From assembly GCF_022026395.1 (NCBI RefSeq), contig NZ_CP041767.1, positions 2,057,501-2,121,500 on the forward strand: a stretch of 64,000 bases of DNA, read 5' to 3'. The DNA comes from Brevibacillus brevis (GTDB taxonomy: Bacteria; Bacillota; Bacilli; Brevibacillales; Brevibacillaceae). The notes beneath the pieces were generated by a model that was not told where the DNA came from, did no database searches, and saw only the letters and a program-made list of their open reading frames with translations. This document shows positions 41,097 through 50,448 of this stretch, piece after piece. A program made the translations under genes and the position numbers. Positions within the stretch are counted from its first letter, which is position 1, and each line of letters opens with the position of its first letter.

Positions 41097-42214
41097 CGGA
41101 ACAAACGCATGGCTCCTGTGCTGGATGTGGGATTGCCATTCAGACAGCAGATGCAAAAAAGCCTGGCTATGCACCTGAATCCGCGCTTGGCAGAAAGGTA
41201 GTCATTTGCCAGCGGTGTTATCGCATCAAGCATTATAATGAAGTAGCTCCTGTAGGGATGGGCGATGACGACTTCCTCAAGATTTTGGATGGTATCGGTT
41301 CTACGGAGTCGCTTGTCGTGATGGTGGTCGATATCTTTGATTTCCAGGGCTCCTGGCTCAAGGGTTTGCCACGATTTGTCGGGAAAAATCCGATTTTGCT
41401 CGTGGGTAACAAGGTCGATCTGCTGCCAAGAAACATCAACCTGAACCGCGTGCGTAACTGGATGCAGCACGAAGCAAAAGAACGCGGACTGCGCCCAGAG
41501 GATGTCGTACTGATCAGTGCGCAAAAAGGGCTTCATATCGATGAACTGTTGAATCGCATTGGAGAGCTGCGCAAAGGCCGAGATGTTTACATTGTCGGTG
41601 TGACCAACGTAGGAAAGTCGACCATGATCAACCGCATCTTGCATGACTACGGTGCGGCTGAGCTGGAGATTACGACTTCGCCATTCCCTGGTACAACACT
41701 GGACAAAATTGAGATTCCGCTTGAGGATGGCCGCTCCATTTTCGATACGCCGGGAATTATTAATCGCGACCAGATTGGACATATGGTATCCCCAACTGAT
41801 CTGAGAAAGATTACCCCGACTAGCCGGATCAACTCCAAAGTGTATCAGCTCGATAATGGACAATCACTCTTTTTGGGTGGTTTGGCCCGTATCGACTTCG
41901 TACGCGGGGAGAGACAGCCGTTCATCATCTATGTGGACAACGACCTGTACATTCACCGGACGAAGCTGGAGAAAGCAGACGAAGTAATGCAAAAGCACCA
42001 TGGAACCTTGCTGGTACCGCCAACAGGGGAGGAAGCTGCGAAAGCACTTCCGCCATTTGTGAAGCACACCTTTAAAATCAACAAGTCCACCACGACAACT
42101 GACATCGTAATTTCCGGCTTGGGCTGGGTCAGCATCCAAGGAAAACACGAAGCGAGTGTTGTCGTGCATGCACCTAAAGGCGTAAGTGTTGGGATGCGCA
42201 AAGGGCTGATCTAG
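41093..42214 (+). CDS. yqeH: Ribosome biogenesis GTPase YqeH
   Basis: A 373-residue circularly permuted GTPase needed for 30S assembly. An N-terminal zinc module (CAGC, then CQRC, about residues 9-42) precedes the permuted domain: NKVDLLP (G4) comes before GVTNVGKSTM (G1) and DTPG (G3). The ATG overlaps the yqeG stop (ATGA) and follows GGAGG. Confidence 0.95.
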   Translation: MTEQTHGSCAGCGIAIQTADAKKPGYAPESALGRKVVICQRCYRIKHYNEVAPVGMGDDDFLKILDGIGSTESLVVMVVDIFDFQGSWLKGLPRFVGKNPILLVGNKVDLLPRNINLNRVRNWMQHEAKERGLRPEDVVLISAQKGLHIDELLNRIGELRKGRDVYIVGVTNVGKSTMINRILHDYGAAELEITTSPFPGTTLDKIEIPLEDGRSIFDTPGIINRDQIGHMVSPTDLRKITPTSRINSKVYQLDNGQSLFLGGLARIDFVRGERQPFIIYVDNDLYIHRTKLEKADEVMQKHHGTLLVPPTGEEAAKALPPFVKHTFKINKSTTTTDIVISGLGWVSIQGKHEASVVVHAPKGVSVGMRKGLI

Positions 42215-42289
42215 CTTACACAAGAAAAGTCGAGATAGCCTTGCCCCTTGCCATATGCTAGAGAGAGACGTCCGGGGAGGAAGAGCTCC

Positions 42290-43141
42290 ATGATTACAAG
42301 CAAAACACAACTGGTTGGCCTGTTTGGGCATCCAGTTTCCCACTCGCAATCACCGATGATGCACAATACAGCTTTTTCCGAGACCGGGTTGGGGTTTGCC
42401 TATGCTGCGTTCGATGTTGAACCGGAAAATCTGGAAGATGCAGTCGCGGGTATTCGCGCGTTAGGCTTGAAAGGGATTAACGTCACGATCCCCCACAAGG
42501 TTGCGATCATGCCGATGCTGGATGAAATCGATCCGCTTGCCAAGCGAATCGGTGCCGTCAATACCGTCGTTTCTCGTGATGGACGCTTGATCGGCTACAA
42601 CACAGATGGTATGGGCTATGTTCGTTCGCTTGTGGAAGAGACGGGAATCGTTCTTGAAAAGCAAGTGGTAACCATGGTAGGGGCTGGTGGCGCTGCCCGT
42701 GCAGTCGCGTTTACCTTGGCTGAACAAGGAGTCAAGGAAATTCGCATCATCAATCGTTCCAGGGAAAGAGCCGCGGTATTGGCTGAGCATGTCGGAACGA
42801 TTGTACCTACGAAAATCGTAGAACAGGGCGAAGGGGAAGCAGCTATCGCGGACTCATCGCTGTTGATCAATACGACATCGATCGGAATGCTGCCAAACGT
42901 ACAGGAGACCCCTGTGTCAGCAGAATGGCTTCATTCTGGTTTAACTGTTAGCGATCTGATTTATAACCCGCTCGAAACACGTCTGCTCAAAGAAGCGCGT
43001 GCCATCGGAGCCACTGTTCATTCCGGAATCGGCATGTTCGTGAATCAAGGTGCACTGGCATTCGAACTGTGGACGGGCGAACGAGCACCGACTGGGGTTA
43101 TGCGTGAGGTCGTCTTGCAACAATTAAAGAAAACAACCTGA
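42290..43141 (+). CDS. aroE: Shikimate dehydrogenase
   Basis: A 283-residue enzyme that reduces 3-dehydroshikimate with NADPH. It carries [12 protein letters not shown] (shikimate site), [10 protein letters not shown] with catalytic Lys, NTDGMGY with the Asp, and [18 protein letters not shown] for the cofactor. ATG at 42290 after GGAGG. Part of the yqeG-yqeM cluster. Confidence 0.95.
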   Translation: MITSKTQLVGLFGHPVSHSQSPMMHNTAFSETGLGFAYAAFDVEPENLEDAVAGIRALGLKGINVTIPHKVAIMPMLDEIDPLAKRIGAVNTVVSRDGRLIGYNTDGMGYVRSLVEETGIVLEKQVVTMVGAGGAARAVAFTLAEQGVKEIRIINRSRERAAVLAEHVGTIVPTKIVEQGEGEAAIADSSLLINTTSIGMLPNVQETPVSAEWLHSGLTVSDLIYNPLETRLLKEARAIGATVHSGIGMFVNQGALAFELWTGERAPTGVMREVVLQQLKKTT

Positions 43142-43170
43142 TTGGCAGGATGTAAAAGGAGGCATTGCCG

Positions 43171-43461
43171 ATGTTGACTGGCAAGCAAAAGCGCTTTTTG
43201 CGCGCAGAAGCACATCATCTCACCCCTATTTTCCAAGTTGGAAAAGGCGGCGTAAATGAAAACATGATCACGCAGATCAAAGAAGCGTTAGAAGTACGTG
43301 AATTGATCAAGGTAGCGATTTTGCAAAACAATAATGACGATAAACATCAAGTGGCAGAAGATCTGGCAGCAGGTGCTGGAGCAGAGCTTGTGCAGTTGAT
43401 TGGCCATACAGTTGTCTTGTACAAAGAGTCCCGGGAGAACAAGACGATCAAGCTGCCATAA
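43171..43461 (+). CDS. yhbY: CRS1/YhbY-type RNA-binding protein
   Basis: A 96-residue KH-like single-domain protein (B. subtilis YqeI) with LTGKQKRFLRAEAHHLTPIFQVGKGG at the start and GHTVVLYKESREN at the end. It associates with pre-ribosomes. ATG at 43171 after AGGAGG. It lies between aroE and nadD as in other Bacilli. Confidence 0.93.
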   Translation: MLTGKQKRFLRAEAHHLTPIFQVGKGGVNENMITQIKEALEVRELIKVAILQNNNDDKHQVAEDLAAGAGAELVQLIGHTVVLYKESRENKTIKLP

Positions 43462-43475
43462 GTGACCTGCATGCG

Positions 43476-44069
43476 ATGAGACAGCCAATCAAGCAAGTAG
43501 GGATCATGGGAGGAACGTTTGACCCGATTCATTGCGGGCACTTGCTGGCGGCTGAACAAGCCAGAGAGCAAGCGGGGCTGGATGAAGTCTGGTTTATGCC
43601 TACACACGTTCCACCGCACAAAAAGAGAGAGAGTCTGACGCTGGCGCATCACCGCTTGCAAATGGTTCAGCTTGCCGTGTCTGATCACGAAGTGTTTCGT
43701 GTAACAGATGTGGAGTTCGAAAGAAAAGGCCCATCGTACACGTACGATACGATGGCTCAGCTCATCAGGCAGTTCCCGGATTGCCGGTTTTCCTTTATCA
43801 TGGGGGGAGATATGGTAAAAATCTTGCCCAAATGGTACCAGTACCAAGAGCTGATTCATATGGTACGCTTTATAGGTCTGGCGAGGCCAGGAACCGAACT
43901 GGACCTGAAATCGAGCGAGGACGTCACATTTGTGGAGATGCCTGTTTGGGACATTTCCTCCACGATGATTCGCGAGAAGGTAGCTGCCAGGAAAAGCATC
44001 CGTTATCTTGTACCTGATGCCGTGGAGCGCTATATAAAGGAGAACCGAATCTATGAGACTTTTGGATAA
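43476..44069 (+). CDS. nadD: Nicotinate-nucleotide adenylyltransferase
   Basis: A 197-residue enzyme of NAD synthesis. GGTFDPIHCGHLL holds the HxGH motif, MPTHVPPHKKRES the second block, and DISSTMIREKV the C-terminal SxTxxR. The ribosome site is weak for the ATG at 43476. Its 3' end overlaps the start of yqeK by 17 bases. Confidence 0.95.
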   Translation: MRQPIKQVGIMGGTFDPIHCGHLLAAEQAREQAGLDEVWFMPTHVPPHKKRESLTLAHHRLQMVQLAVSDHEVFRVTDVEFERKGPSYTYDTMAQLIRQFPDCRFSFIMGGDMVKILPKWYQYQELIHMVRFIGLARPGTELDLKSSEDVTFVEMPVWDISSTMIREKVAARKSIRYLVPDAVERYIKENRIYETFG

Positions 44070-44643
44070 TCGGGAAGAGCTTCTCGTTCGCGTACGGCAA
44101 CAAATGCATGAAAAACGCTACAAGCACACGCTAGGGGTCGCTGCGTCGGCTCGCGAACTGGCTGAGAGATTCGGGGCTGATCCCGACAAAGCCGAGCTTG
44201 CTGGACTGTTGCACGATTACTGTAAGTGCTGGCCAGTGGAAAAAATGTTTGAGATACTCGTTCGCCACGATATGCCTACAGAGCTTTTGGAAGGGGAAAA
44301 AGAGCTGTGGCACGCCTTTGCAGCAGCGATTGTGATCCAGACAGATCTAGGCGTAACGGATGCAGATATTTTACAAGCCGTTCGCTACCATACAACGGGT
44401 CGGGCTGGCATGTCCCTGTTAGAAAAAGTCGTTTGTGTGGCAGACTATATAGAACCGAACCGAGTTTACCCTGGTGTCGATTTTATTCGCGCCAAAGCCA
44501 TGTATGATTTGGATGCCGCCCTGGCCCTCGCCTTGGGAGGCACGATTCAATTTTTGATAGAGAAGCAAAAGACGGTTTTCCCGTTGACATTGACGGCATA
44601 TAACGATTTGGTTTCCCGCAAAGGGAGAGAAGGAGGGTTTTGA
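44053..44643 (+). CDS. yqeK: HD-domain symmetric Ap4A hydrolase YqeK
   Basis: A 196-residue HD hydrolase that splits Ap4A into two ADP. Metal ligands: H in KRYKHTLGVA, HD in LLHDYCK, and later HTTGRAGM and D in VCVADYIEPNR. It starts inside nadD behind AAAGGAGA and its stop overlaps the rsfS start. Confidence 0.93.
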   Translation: MRLLDNREELLVRVRQQMHEKRYKHTLGVAASARELAERFGADPDKAELAGLLHDYCKCWPVEKMFEILVRHDMPTELLEGEKELWHAFAAAIVIQTDLGVTDADILQAVRYHTTGRAGMSLLEKVVCVADYIEPNRVYPGVDFIRAKAMYDLDAALALALGGTIQFLIEKQKTVFPLTLTAYNDLVSRKGREGGF

Positions 44644-44999
44644 TGGTTAAAACAGTAGAAGATTTGGCCCAATTGGTTGTGAAGGCAGCGGAGGACAAGA
44701 AAGCAGAGAACTTGAAGGTGCTCGATATTAAAAAGCTGTCCGTGATCGCAGACTATTTCATGATTTGCCACGGAAACAACGAGCGTCAAGTACAGGCAAT
44801 TGTTCGCGAAATCCGTGACCAAGCCCACAAAAACGGCTTTGACGTCCGCGGTATCGAGGGAGCGGATGAAGGTCGCTGGGTACTGGTTGATCTGGGCGAT
44901 ATCGTCATTCATGTTTTCCATCGCGAAGATCGCGAGTTTTACAACCTGGAGCGCCTGTGGAAGGACGCAGAGGAAGTTTCCTTCAGCGAGCAAGGGTAA
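44643..44999 (+). CDS. rsfS: Ribosomal silencing factor RsfS
   Basis: A 118-residue protein that binds uL14 and blocks subunit joining. Motifs: DKKAENLKVLDI, DYFMICHGNNERQVQAI and WVLVDLGDIVIHVF near the C-terminus. ATG overlaps the yqeK stop, after GGAGGG. B. subtilis counterpart is YqeL. Confidence 0.95.
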   Translation: MVKTVEDLAQLVVKAAEDKKAENLKVLDIKKLSVIADYFMICHGNNERQVQAIVREIRDQAHKNGFDVRGIEGADEGRWVLVDLGDIVIHVFHREDREFYNLERLWKDAEEVSFSEQG

Positions 45000-45005
45000 G
45001 GTCAG

Positions 45006-45755
45006 ATGGCATACGCACACATGGCCGCTGTATATGACAGGCTGATGGCGGATACTCCTTATGACCAGTGGCTCGACTGGGTCGAGCGTCATTGGGCAAA
45101 GGGAGAGAAGCCTGTGCGGGTCATTGATCTTGGTTGTGGGACGGGCACGATTGCGATCCCACTCGCCAAGCGGGGATACCGCGTTACTGGAGTGGATCTC
45201 TCTACAGAAATGCTTGCGATTGCCTATGACAAAATGAGGCAGGAGCAAGTGGATGTAGCGTGGGTGGAGCAGGATATGCGGGAGCTGTCCTTGCCGGAAG
45301 CGGATGCGGTCATCTCCTTGTGTGATTCATTGAGCTATCTTACAGAGGAAGCGGATGTGCAGGAAACGTTCAAGCGCGTTTTCGCTCATCTCGCGCCTGG
45401 TGGGAGCTTTCTGTTTGATGTGCACAGTCCGTACAAGATGCTGCACATTTTCGGAGACGAGACGTTCACACATGTAGAAGATGAAGTTTCGTACATTTGG
45501 CAATGTTTTTGCGACCCACTGCGTCTCGAGGTAGAGCATCAGTTAACGTTTTTCATTCGTCAGCCAAACGGATTGTACGAGCGGATGGAAGAAGAGCATT
45601 GGCAACGGGCTTATCAGCCTGTCCAACTGATGCGCTGGCTGACAGATGCCGGCTTCACAGACATCGTCATCACTGCTGATTACTCGGATATGCCGCCACA
45701 AGAAGCGAGTGAGCGCCTATTTTTCTCAGCCCGCAAGCCGAAAAGTTTGACATGA
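45006..45755 (+). CDS. yqeM: SAM-dependent methyltransferase YqeM
   Basis: A 249-residue class I methyltransferase: VIDLGCGTGTIAIPLAKRGY for SAM binding, then D in VTGVDLSTEM and a NPPF-less active centre. Length and position after rsfS match yqeM. The substrate is unknown. The promoter of the leuS T-box overlaps its last codons. Confidence 0.85.
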   Translation: MAYAHMAAVYDRLMADTPYDQWLDWVERHWAKGEKPVRVIDLGCGTGTIAIPLAKRGYRVTGVDLSTEMLAIAYDKMRQEQVDVAWVEQDMRELSLPEADAVISLCDSLSYLTEEADVQETFKRVFAHLAPGGSFLFDVHSPYKMLHIFGDETFTHVEDEVSYIWQCFCDPLRLEVEHQLTFFIRQPNGLYERMEEEHWQRAYQPVQLMRWLTDAGFTDIVITADYSDMPPQEASERLFFSARKPKSLT

Positions 45756-45776
45756 TTGGTTCGGATTGACTATAAT
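45747..45776 (+). promoter_or_regulatory. Promoter of the leuS T-box transcript
   Basis: TTGACA (45747-45752) and TATAAT (45771-45776) with an 18-base spacer, starting inside the yqeM coding end. Confidence 0.8.
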
Positions 45777-45782
45777 GGCGTT

Positions 45783-46070
45783 ATAACTACAGATTTCGAC
45801 GCGTTTAAGAGGAATAGTAGGTATAGGATTCGAGCATTCACAGAGAGTTGACGGATGGTGCAAGTCAACCCGAATCTATCTGAACTCACCTCCCAGCACT
45901 TGCCCCCAAGGTCATTTACGCCATGATTGTGTAAGGGTGAGCGGCTTATCCCCGATACGGATGAAACAAGTGGGTGAATGCTTGTCATTTGCCAATCTGG
46001 GTGGTACCGCGGGAATGTAAACAACCTCTCGTCCCTTTCGCAAGAGCGATCTGGGATGTGAGGTTTTTTT
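45783..46070 (+). ncRNA. Leucine T-box leader of leuS
   Basis: A tRNA-sensing leader. It contains an AGAGAG/GTTGAC stem base, a specifier loop GAA-CTC-ACC with the Leu codon CTC at 45885-45887, the T-box TGGTACCGCGG at 46002-46012 and a terminator AACCTC/GAGGTT followed by seven T at about 46022-46070. Uncharged leucine tRNA would pair with CTC and the T-box and open the terminator. It controls leuS. Confidence 0.93.
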
Positions 46071-46213
46071 ATAATATCGGAAAGTATATTCTTCTTTGGG
46101 TTTCTTCCCGATATTACGGAAACCATTCCGCTCATACGCGATCGCTCAACCTTGAGCAATCCTCGATAGAGGTTTTCTTATTTTCACCTATTTTAAGATG
46201 GGAGTGCTTTACC

Positions 46214-48631
46214 ATGGTATTCAGTCATCAAAATGTCGAAAAGAAGTGGCAGCAATATTGGGAGCAGAACAAGACCTTCAAAACCTCCGAGGATGAAGGC
46301 AAGAAAAAGTTTTACGCACTCGACATGTTCCCGTATCCATCTGGAGCTGGCCTGCACGTAGGACATCCAGAGGGCTATACGGCTACTGATATTTTGTCCC
46401 GCATGAAGCGGATGCAAGGATATAACGTTCTCCATCCAATGGGCTGGGATGCGTTTGGTTTGCCAGCGGAGCAATACGCGCTCGATACAGGAAACGATCC
46501 AGCGGAATTCACCGAGCACAATATTAACACCTTCCGCCGCCAAATTAAGTCGCTCGGATTTTCCTACGACTGGGATCGCGAAATCAATACGACCGATCCG
46601 AACTACTACAAGTGGACACAGTGGATTTTTACGAAGCTGTATGAGCACGGCTTGGCTTATATTGACGAAGTAGCTGTAAACTGGTGCCCTGCTTTGGGAA
46701 CGGTTTTGGCAAACGAAGAAGTCATTGACGGAAAAAGTGAGCGTGGCGGACACCCAGTAGAACGCCGCCCAATGAAGCAATGGGTCCTGAAAATTACTGC
46801 ATATGCGGAAAGACTGCTCGCTGACCTGGATGAACTGGATTGGCCAGAGAGCATCAAGGAAATGCAACGCAACTGGATCGGTCGTTCTGAAGGGGCAGAA
46901 GTAACCTTTGGTATCGAAGGTCATGACGAAACCTTTACCGTCTTTACGACTCGTCCAGACACTCTCTACGGAGCAACTTATGCGGTACTGGCTCCTGAGC
47001 ACAAGCTGGTTGAGCAAATTACCGTACCAACTCAAAAAGAAGCAGTGGAAGCGTACCTGGATCAAGCGAAACGCAAGAGCGATCTGGAGCGTACTGATCT
47101 GGCGAAAGAAAAGACAGGAGTATTTACCGGAGCGTATGCGATCAACCCGGTTAACGGCGAGCGTCTGCCAATCTGGATTGCAGATTATGTGCTGATCAGC
47201 TACGGAACAGGCTCCATCATGGCAGTTCCAGCGCACGATGAACGCGACTATGAGTTCGCGAAAACGTTTGATCTGCCAATCAAGCAAGTAATCGCTGGTG
47301 GTGATATCTCCAAGGAAGCATATACTGGCGACGGAGAGCACATCAACTCCGGCATGCTCGATGGTTTGAACAAAGAACAGGCTATCAGCAAAATGATCGA
47401 GTGGCTGGAAGCGGAAGGCAAAGGAAATCGCAAGGTAACGTACCGACTGCGCGACTGGCTGTTCAGCCGTCAACGCTACTGGGGTGAGCCAATTCCGATT
47501 CTCCATCTGGAAGACGGCACGATGAAAGTCGTTCCGGAATCCGAACTGCCAATCATGTTGCCAAAAACAAAAGAAATCAAACCATCCGGTACAGGTGAAT
47601 CGCCATTGGCAAACATCTCGGAGTGGGTTAACACTATCGATCCGGAAACAGGCATGAAAGCACGTCGTGAGACAAACACGATGCCGCAATGGGCGGGTAG
47701 CTGCTGGTACTTCCTGCGCTTCATCGATCCACACAACGACAAGGCATTGGCTGATCCAGACAAACTGAAAGAATGGCTGCCAATCGACATTTACATTGGT
47801 GGTGCAGAGCACGCGGTACTGCACTTGCTCTACTCTCGCTTCTGGCACAAGTTCCTGTACGATATCGGTGTCGTACCAACCAAGGAACCATTCCAAAAGC
47901 TGTTTAACCAAGGGATGATCTTGGGTGAAAACAACGAGAAAATGAGTAAATCCAAAGGCAACGTCGTAAATCCTGACGATATCATCAACAGCCATGGTGC
48001 CGACACACTGCGCATGTACGAAATGTTCATGGGACCATTGGATGCTTCGATCGCTTGGTCGACAAAAGGCTTGGATGGCGCACGCCGCTTCTTGGATCGC
48101 GTATATCGTCTGTTTGTGGGCGACAACGGTGAACTGAACGAAAAAATCGTGGAAACCTCCAACGTGGCTGGCATGGAGCGCGTGTACCACCAAACTGTGA
48201 AAAAAGTAACAGAAGACTACGAGGGCCTGCGATTCAATACAGGTATCTCTCAGTTGATGGTATTCGTCAACGAAGCATACAAAGCGGAAGTTCTGCCGAA
48301 GAAATTCATGGAGGACTTTGTGAAAATGCTGTCTCCTATCGCTCCGCACTTGGGTGAAGAGCTGTGGGAAAAACTCGGTCACAGCGAGAGTCTGGCTTAC
48401 GCAGCATGGCCTACGTATGACGAAGCGAAGCTGGTTGAAGACGAGGTAGAAATCGTCCTGCAAATTAACGGCAAAAACAAAGAGAAGCTACTCATCGCTT
48501 CTGATTCGACCAAAGAACAGATGGAAGAGATGGCGAAAAACAACGAGATGATTAAAGAGCTGATTGAAGGAAAAACGATCGTCAAAGTCATCGCTGTTCC
48601 AGGCAAACTGGTGAATATCGTCGTTCGTTAA
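46214..48631 (+). CDS. leuS: Leucyl-tRNA synthetase
   Basis: An 805-residue class Ia synthetase, typical bacterial length. HIGH-type motif [15 protein letters not shown] near residue 40, CP1 editing domain in the middle, LxSYG- and [22 protein letters not shown] editing core, and KMSKSKGN near residue 577. Start ATG at 46214 after GGGAGTG. It is controlled by the upstream T-box and ends with a terminator at 48658. Confidence 0.97.
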   Translation: MVFSHQNVEKKWQQYWEQNKTFKTSEDEGKKKFYALDMFPYPSGAGLHVGHPEGYTATDILSRMKRMQGYNVLHPMGWDAFGLPAEQYALDTGNDPAEFTEHNINTFRRQIKSLGFSYDWDREINTTDPNYYKWTQWIFTKLYEHGLAYIDEVAVNWCPALGTVLANEEVIDGKSERGGHPVERRPMKQWVLKITAYAERLLADLDELDWPESIKEMQRNWIGRSEGAEVTFGIEGHDETFTVFTTRPDTLYGATYAVLAPEHKLVEQITVPTQKEAVEAYLDQAKRKSDLERTDLAKEKTGVFTGAYAINPVNGERLPIWIADYVLISYGTGSIMAVPAHDERDYEFAKTFDLPIKQVIAGGDISKEAYTGDGEHINSGMLDGLNKEQAISKMIEWLEAEGKGNRKVTYRLRDWLFSRQRYWGEPIPILHLEDGTMKVVPESELPIMLPKTKEIKPSGTGESPLANISEWVNTIDPETGMKARRETNTMPQWAGSCWYFLRFIDPHNDKALADPDKLKEWLPIDIYIGGAEHAVLHLLYSRFWHKFLYDIGVVPTKEPFQKLFNQGMILGENNEKMSKSKGNVVNPDDIINSHGADTLRMYEMFMGPLDASIAWSTKGLDGARRFLDRVYRLFVGDNGELNEKIVETSNVAGMERVYHQTVKKVTEDYEGLRFNTGISQLMVFVNEAYKAEVLPKKFMEDFVKMLSPIAPHLGEELWEKLGHSESLAYAAWPTYDEAKLVEDEVEIVLQINGKNKEKLLIASDSTKEQMEEMAKNNEMIKELIEGKTIVKVIAVPGKLVNIVVR

Positions 48632-48657
48632 GAAAAGGACGGCACGGAAATAAGAAG

Positions 48658-48698
48658 AGGAGTGGGGCCTGCGAGTGACAGGTATCCACTCCTTTTTT
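48658..48698 (+). terminator. Intrinsic terminator of leuS
   Basis: AGGAGTGG...CCTG pairs with CAGG...CCACTCCT, followed by TTTTTT. Confidence 0.8.
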
Positions 48699-48723
48699 GT
48701 AAATATCGCTTCTTCGTTTTGCG

Positions 48724-49557
48724 CTAATGCGGCTGATTGTTTAAATTTCGTGCAACCAGTTCCTGATCCTCGGCAAACTTCGCTTGTGTGCGGCGAAACA
48801 CTTGGGCGAAAAGCCCGGGAATCCCGTCTTGCAAAGGAATCAGACCTTCCCCCGTAATTCCACCGGGCACGCAGACCCTCTTTTGCAAAGTAGGGAGGGT
48901 GAATGCTTCTTCGCGTAAAAGATCTGCCATTCCAATTAGCATTTGCGTGGTCATGTAAGTAGCAGCTTCTGCGGAAATGCCAGTTTCTTCAACAGCTTCT
49001 TGAATCATTTGCTGCAAAATATAGCTGATAAACGCAGGACCACAACTGACAATGTCAGAAGTAATTCGTAAAAATGGCTCCGAAATCTCTACAGGGGAGC
49101 TAATGTGGGCAAACAGACTTCGTATAAAATGACGTTGTTCCTCTTGGATACGTGATCCAAATTCACATAAGCTGACTCCGCTCATTACAGCATTTGTTAT
49201 TGAAGGAACAACTCTGGCAACGGCACAAGGAACTTGAGACTCCAAATCGGCCAGCTTGATCGGACTGGTGATTGTAATCAACAGGTGTTCCGGCGTTAGT
49301 GCGGGAGCAATTTGTTCGAGCATCACGCTATATTCCAGTGGCTTGACGCACAGAACGATTGTAGCAGCTTCTTTGACCAAATCGGCATTACTGTGCGCGA
49401 CAATGAGCCCGGGATGTTTTTCTGCCAGTTGCTGCGCCTTCGCAGGGGTTCTGTTGCTGATAATGATATGACCAGGACTAAGCGCCTTGGCCGACAGCAA
49501 TGATTCAATCAAGATACTGCCCATGCTGCCCGTACCAATGAACCCAATTCTATTCAT
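48724..49557 (-). CDS. comER: Late competence protein ComER (P5C reductase-like)
   Basis: A 277-residue pyrroline-5-carboxylate reductase family protein with IGFIGTGSMGSILIESLL for NAD(P), VLCVKPLEYSVML, and GPAFISYILQQMIQEA. In B. subtilis ComER lies divergent from comEA; here it is downstream of comEA on the same strand. It probably lacks the proline role and affects sporulation/biofilm entry. ATG at 49557 after GGAGGGAGGT. Confidence 0.88.
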   Translation of the reverse strand: MNRIGFIGTGSMGSILIESLLSAKALSPGHIIISNRTPAKAQQLAEKHPGLIVAHSNADLVKEAATIVLCVKPLEYSVMLEQIAPALTPEHLLITITSPIKLADLESQVPCAVARVVPSITNAVMSGVSLCEFGSRIQEEQRHFIRSLFAHISSPVEISEPFLRITSDIVSCGPAFISYILQQMIQEAVEETGISAEAATYMTTQMLIGMADLLREEAFTLPTLQKRVCVPGGITGEGLIPLQDGIPGLFAQVFRRTQAKFAEDQELVARNLNNQPH

Positions 49558-49623
49558 GGGCATACCTCCCTCCAATATTCTTTTCCCATTCTATGTAGGA
49601 GTGTCTATGATCATGACCAGATC

Positions 49624-50328
49624 TCATTGTACCACCAGCCGATCCTTTATCCGTGTAAACATCTTGTCGCCAATTCCTTCAATCTGTTTCAGGTCATCCG
49701 CCGAACGAAATGGACCTTGTTTTGACCGGTAATCCACGATTGCCTTGGCACGCGCTTCTCCAATGCCGGGAAGGCTCATGAGCTCTTCTGCAGTTGCCGT
49801 GTTGAGATTAATGGCTGAGGAGGCACCAGTGGTGGATACGCTGGCAGCAGATTGTACAAGGCCAATGGATGTAGAGACTGGCTCGCTTGCCCCTTTAGCC
49901 GGGATGACAAGAGCTGCTCCATCTGTGAGCGGCGCTGCCAAATTGATCTGGACAAGGTCAGCGTCAGGTAGTGCTCCTCCTGCTTTTTCGATGGCATTTG
50001 CGACACGTGTACCTGGTTCAAATTGGTACAAACCGGGATTTTTTACTCGCCCTTTCACATCGACAAAGAGAGGAGGGGAGAGTTGTTTCTTATCCTTATC
50101 TATTTCCGGTGTCGTTTTTACAGGCTTGGCAGGTTGAGCAGTTGCTGAATCATCCGTCCCTTCTTTTGTTTCAACATCCGATGCTGCATAAGCAGGAGAA
50201 TGCAACGGTAGTTCGCCAGTCTTATGCGATTGGTCGCGTTGATATAACCAAAAGCTACAACCGACAAACAGAACAGCCGAAGTCAACAAGATGAAACGAC
50301 GATAACGCTCCCACCACTCCAGCACCAT
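49624..50328 (-). CDS. comEA: Competence DNA receptor ComEA
   Basis: A 234-residue DNA-binding membrane protein. N-terminal anchor (about residues 12-28), a Pro/Lys/Thr-rich linker, an SLBB domain (FVDVKGRVKNPGLYQF, about 88-150) and a C-terminal helix-hairpin-helix pair (INLNTATAEELMSLPGIGEARAKAI, then FRSADDLKQIEGIGDKMF). It brings DNA to the ComEC channel. It lies 67 bases upstream of comER. Confidence 0.93.
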   Translation of the reverse strand: MVLEWWERYRRFILLTSAVLFVGCSFWLYQRDQSHKTGELPLHSPAYAASDVETKEGTDDSATAQPAKPVKTTPEIDKDKKQLSPPLFVDVKGRVKNPGLYQFEPGTRVANAIEKAGGALPDADLVQINLAAPLTDGAALVIPAKGASEPVSTSIGLVQSAASVSTTGASSAINLNTATAEELMSLPGIGEARAKAIVDYRSKQGPFRSADDLKQIEGIGDKMFTRIKDRLVVQ

Positions 50329-50371
50329 AACAAAAAACCCTCCCGTCCTTCACATAGCAATACGTGCATAG

Positions 50372-50387
50372 AGAGAACTTGTTCTCT
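50372..50387. repeat. Short palindrome between asnB and comEA
   Basis: AGAGAAC-TT-GTTCTCT is a 7-base inverted repeat in the 120-base gap between two leftward genes. It could be an operator or small hairpin for comEA. It does not match the LexA box, which needs a 4-base spacer. Confidence 0.4.
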
Positions 50388-50448
50388 ATTAACGATGCTA
50401 CGAAAAGTAAGAGAGGGTCTGCAAATTTATTTATTGTGTTTGCGCTGT

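Noticed and set aside
46193..48463. 756-codon open frame antisense to leuS
   Set aside because: It is a shadow of leuS, which has all class Ia motifs. The antisense product is rich in Phe, Arg, His and Cys without a family, and lacks a ribosome site.
50372..50387. Palindrome AGAGAAC-TT-GTTCTCT considered as a LexA box
   Set aside because: The Bacillus LexA box is CGAAC-N4-GTTCG; here the spacer is 2 bases and the flanks differ.
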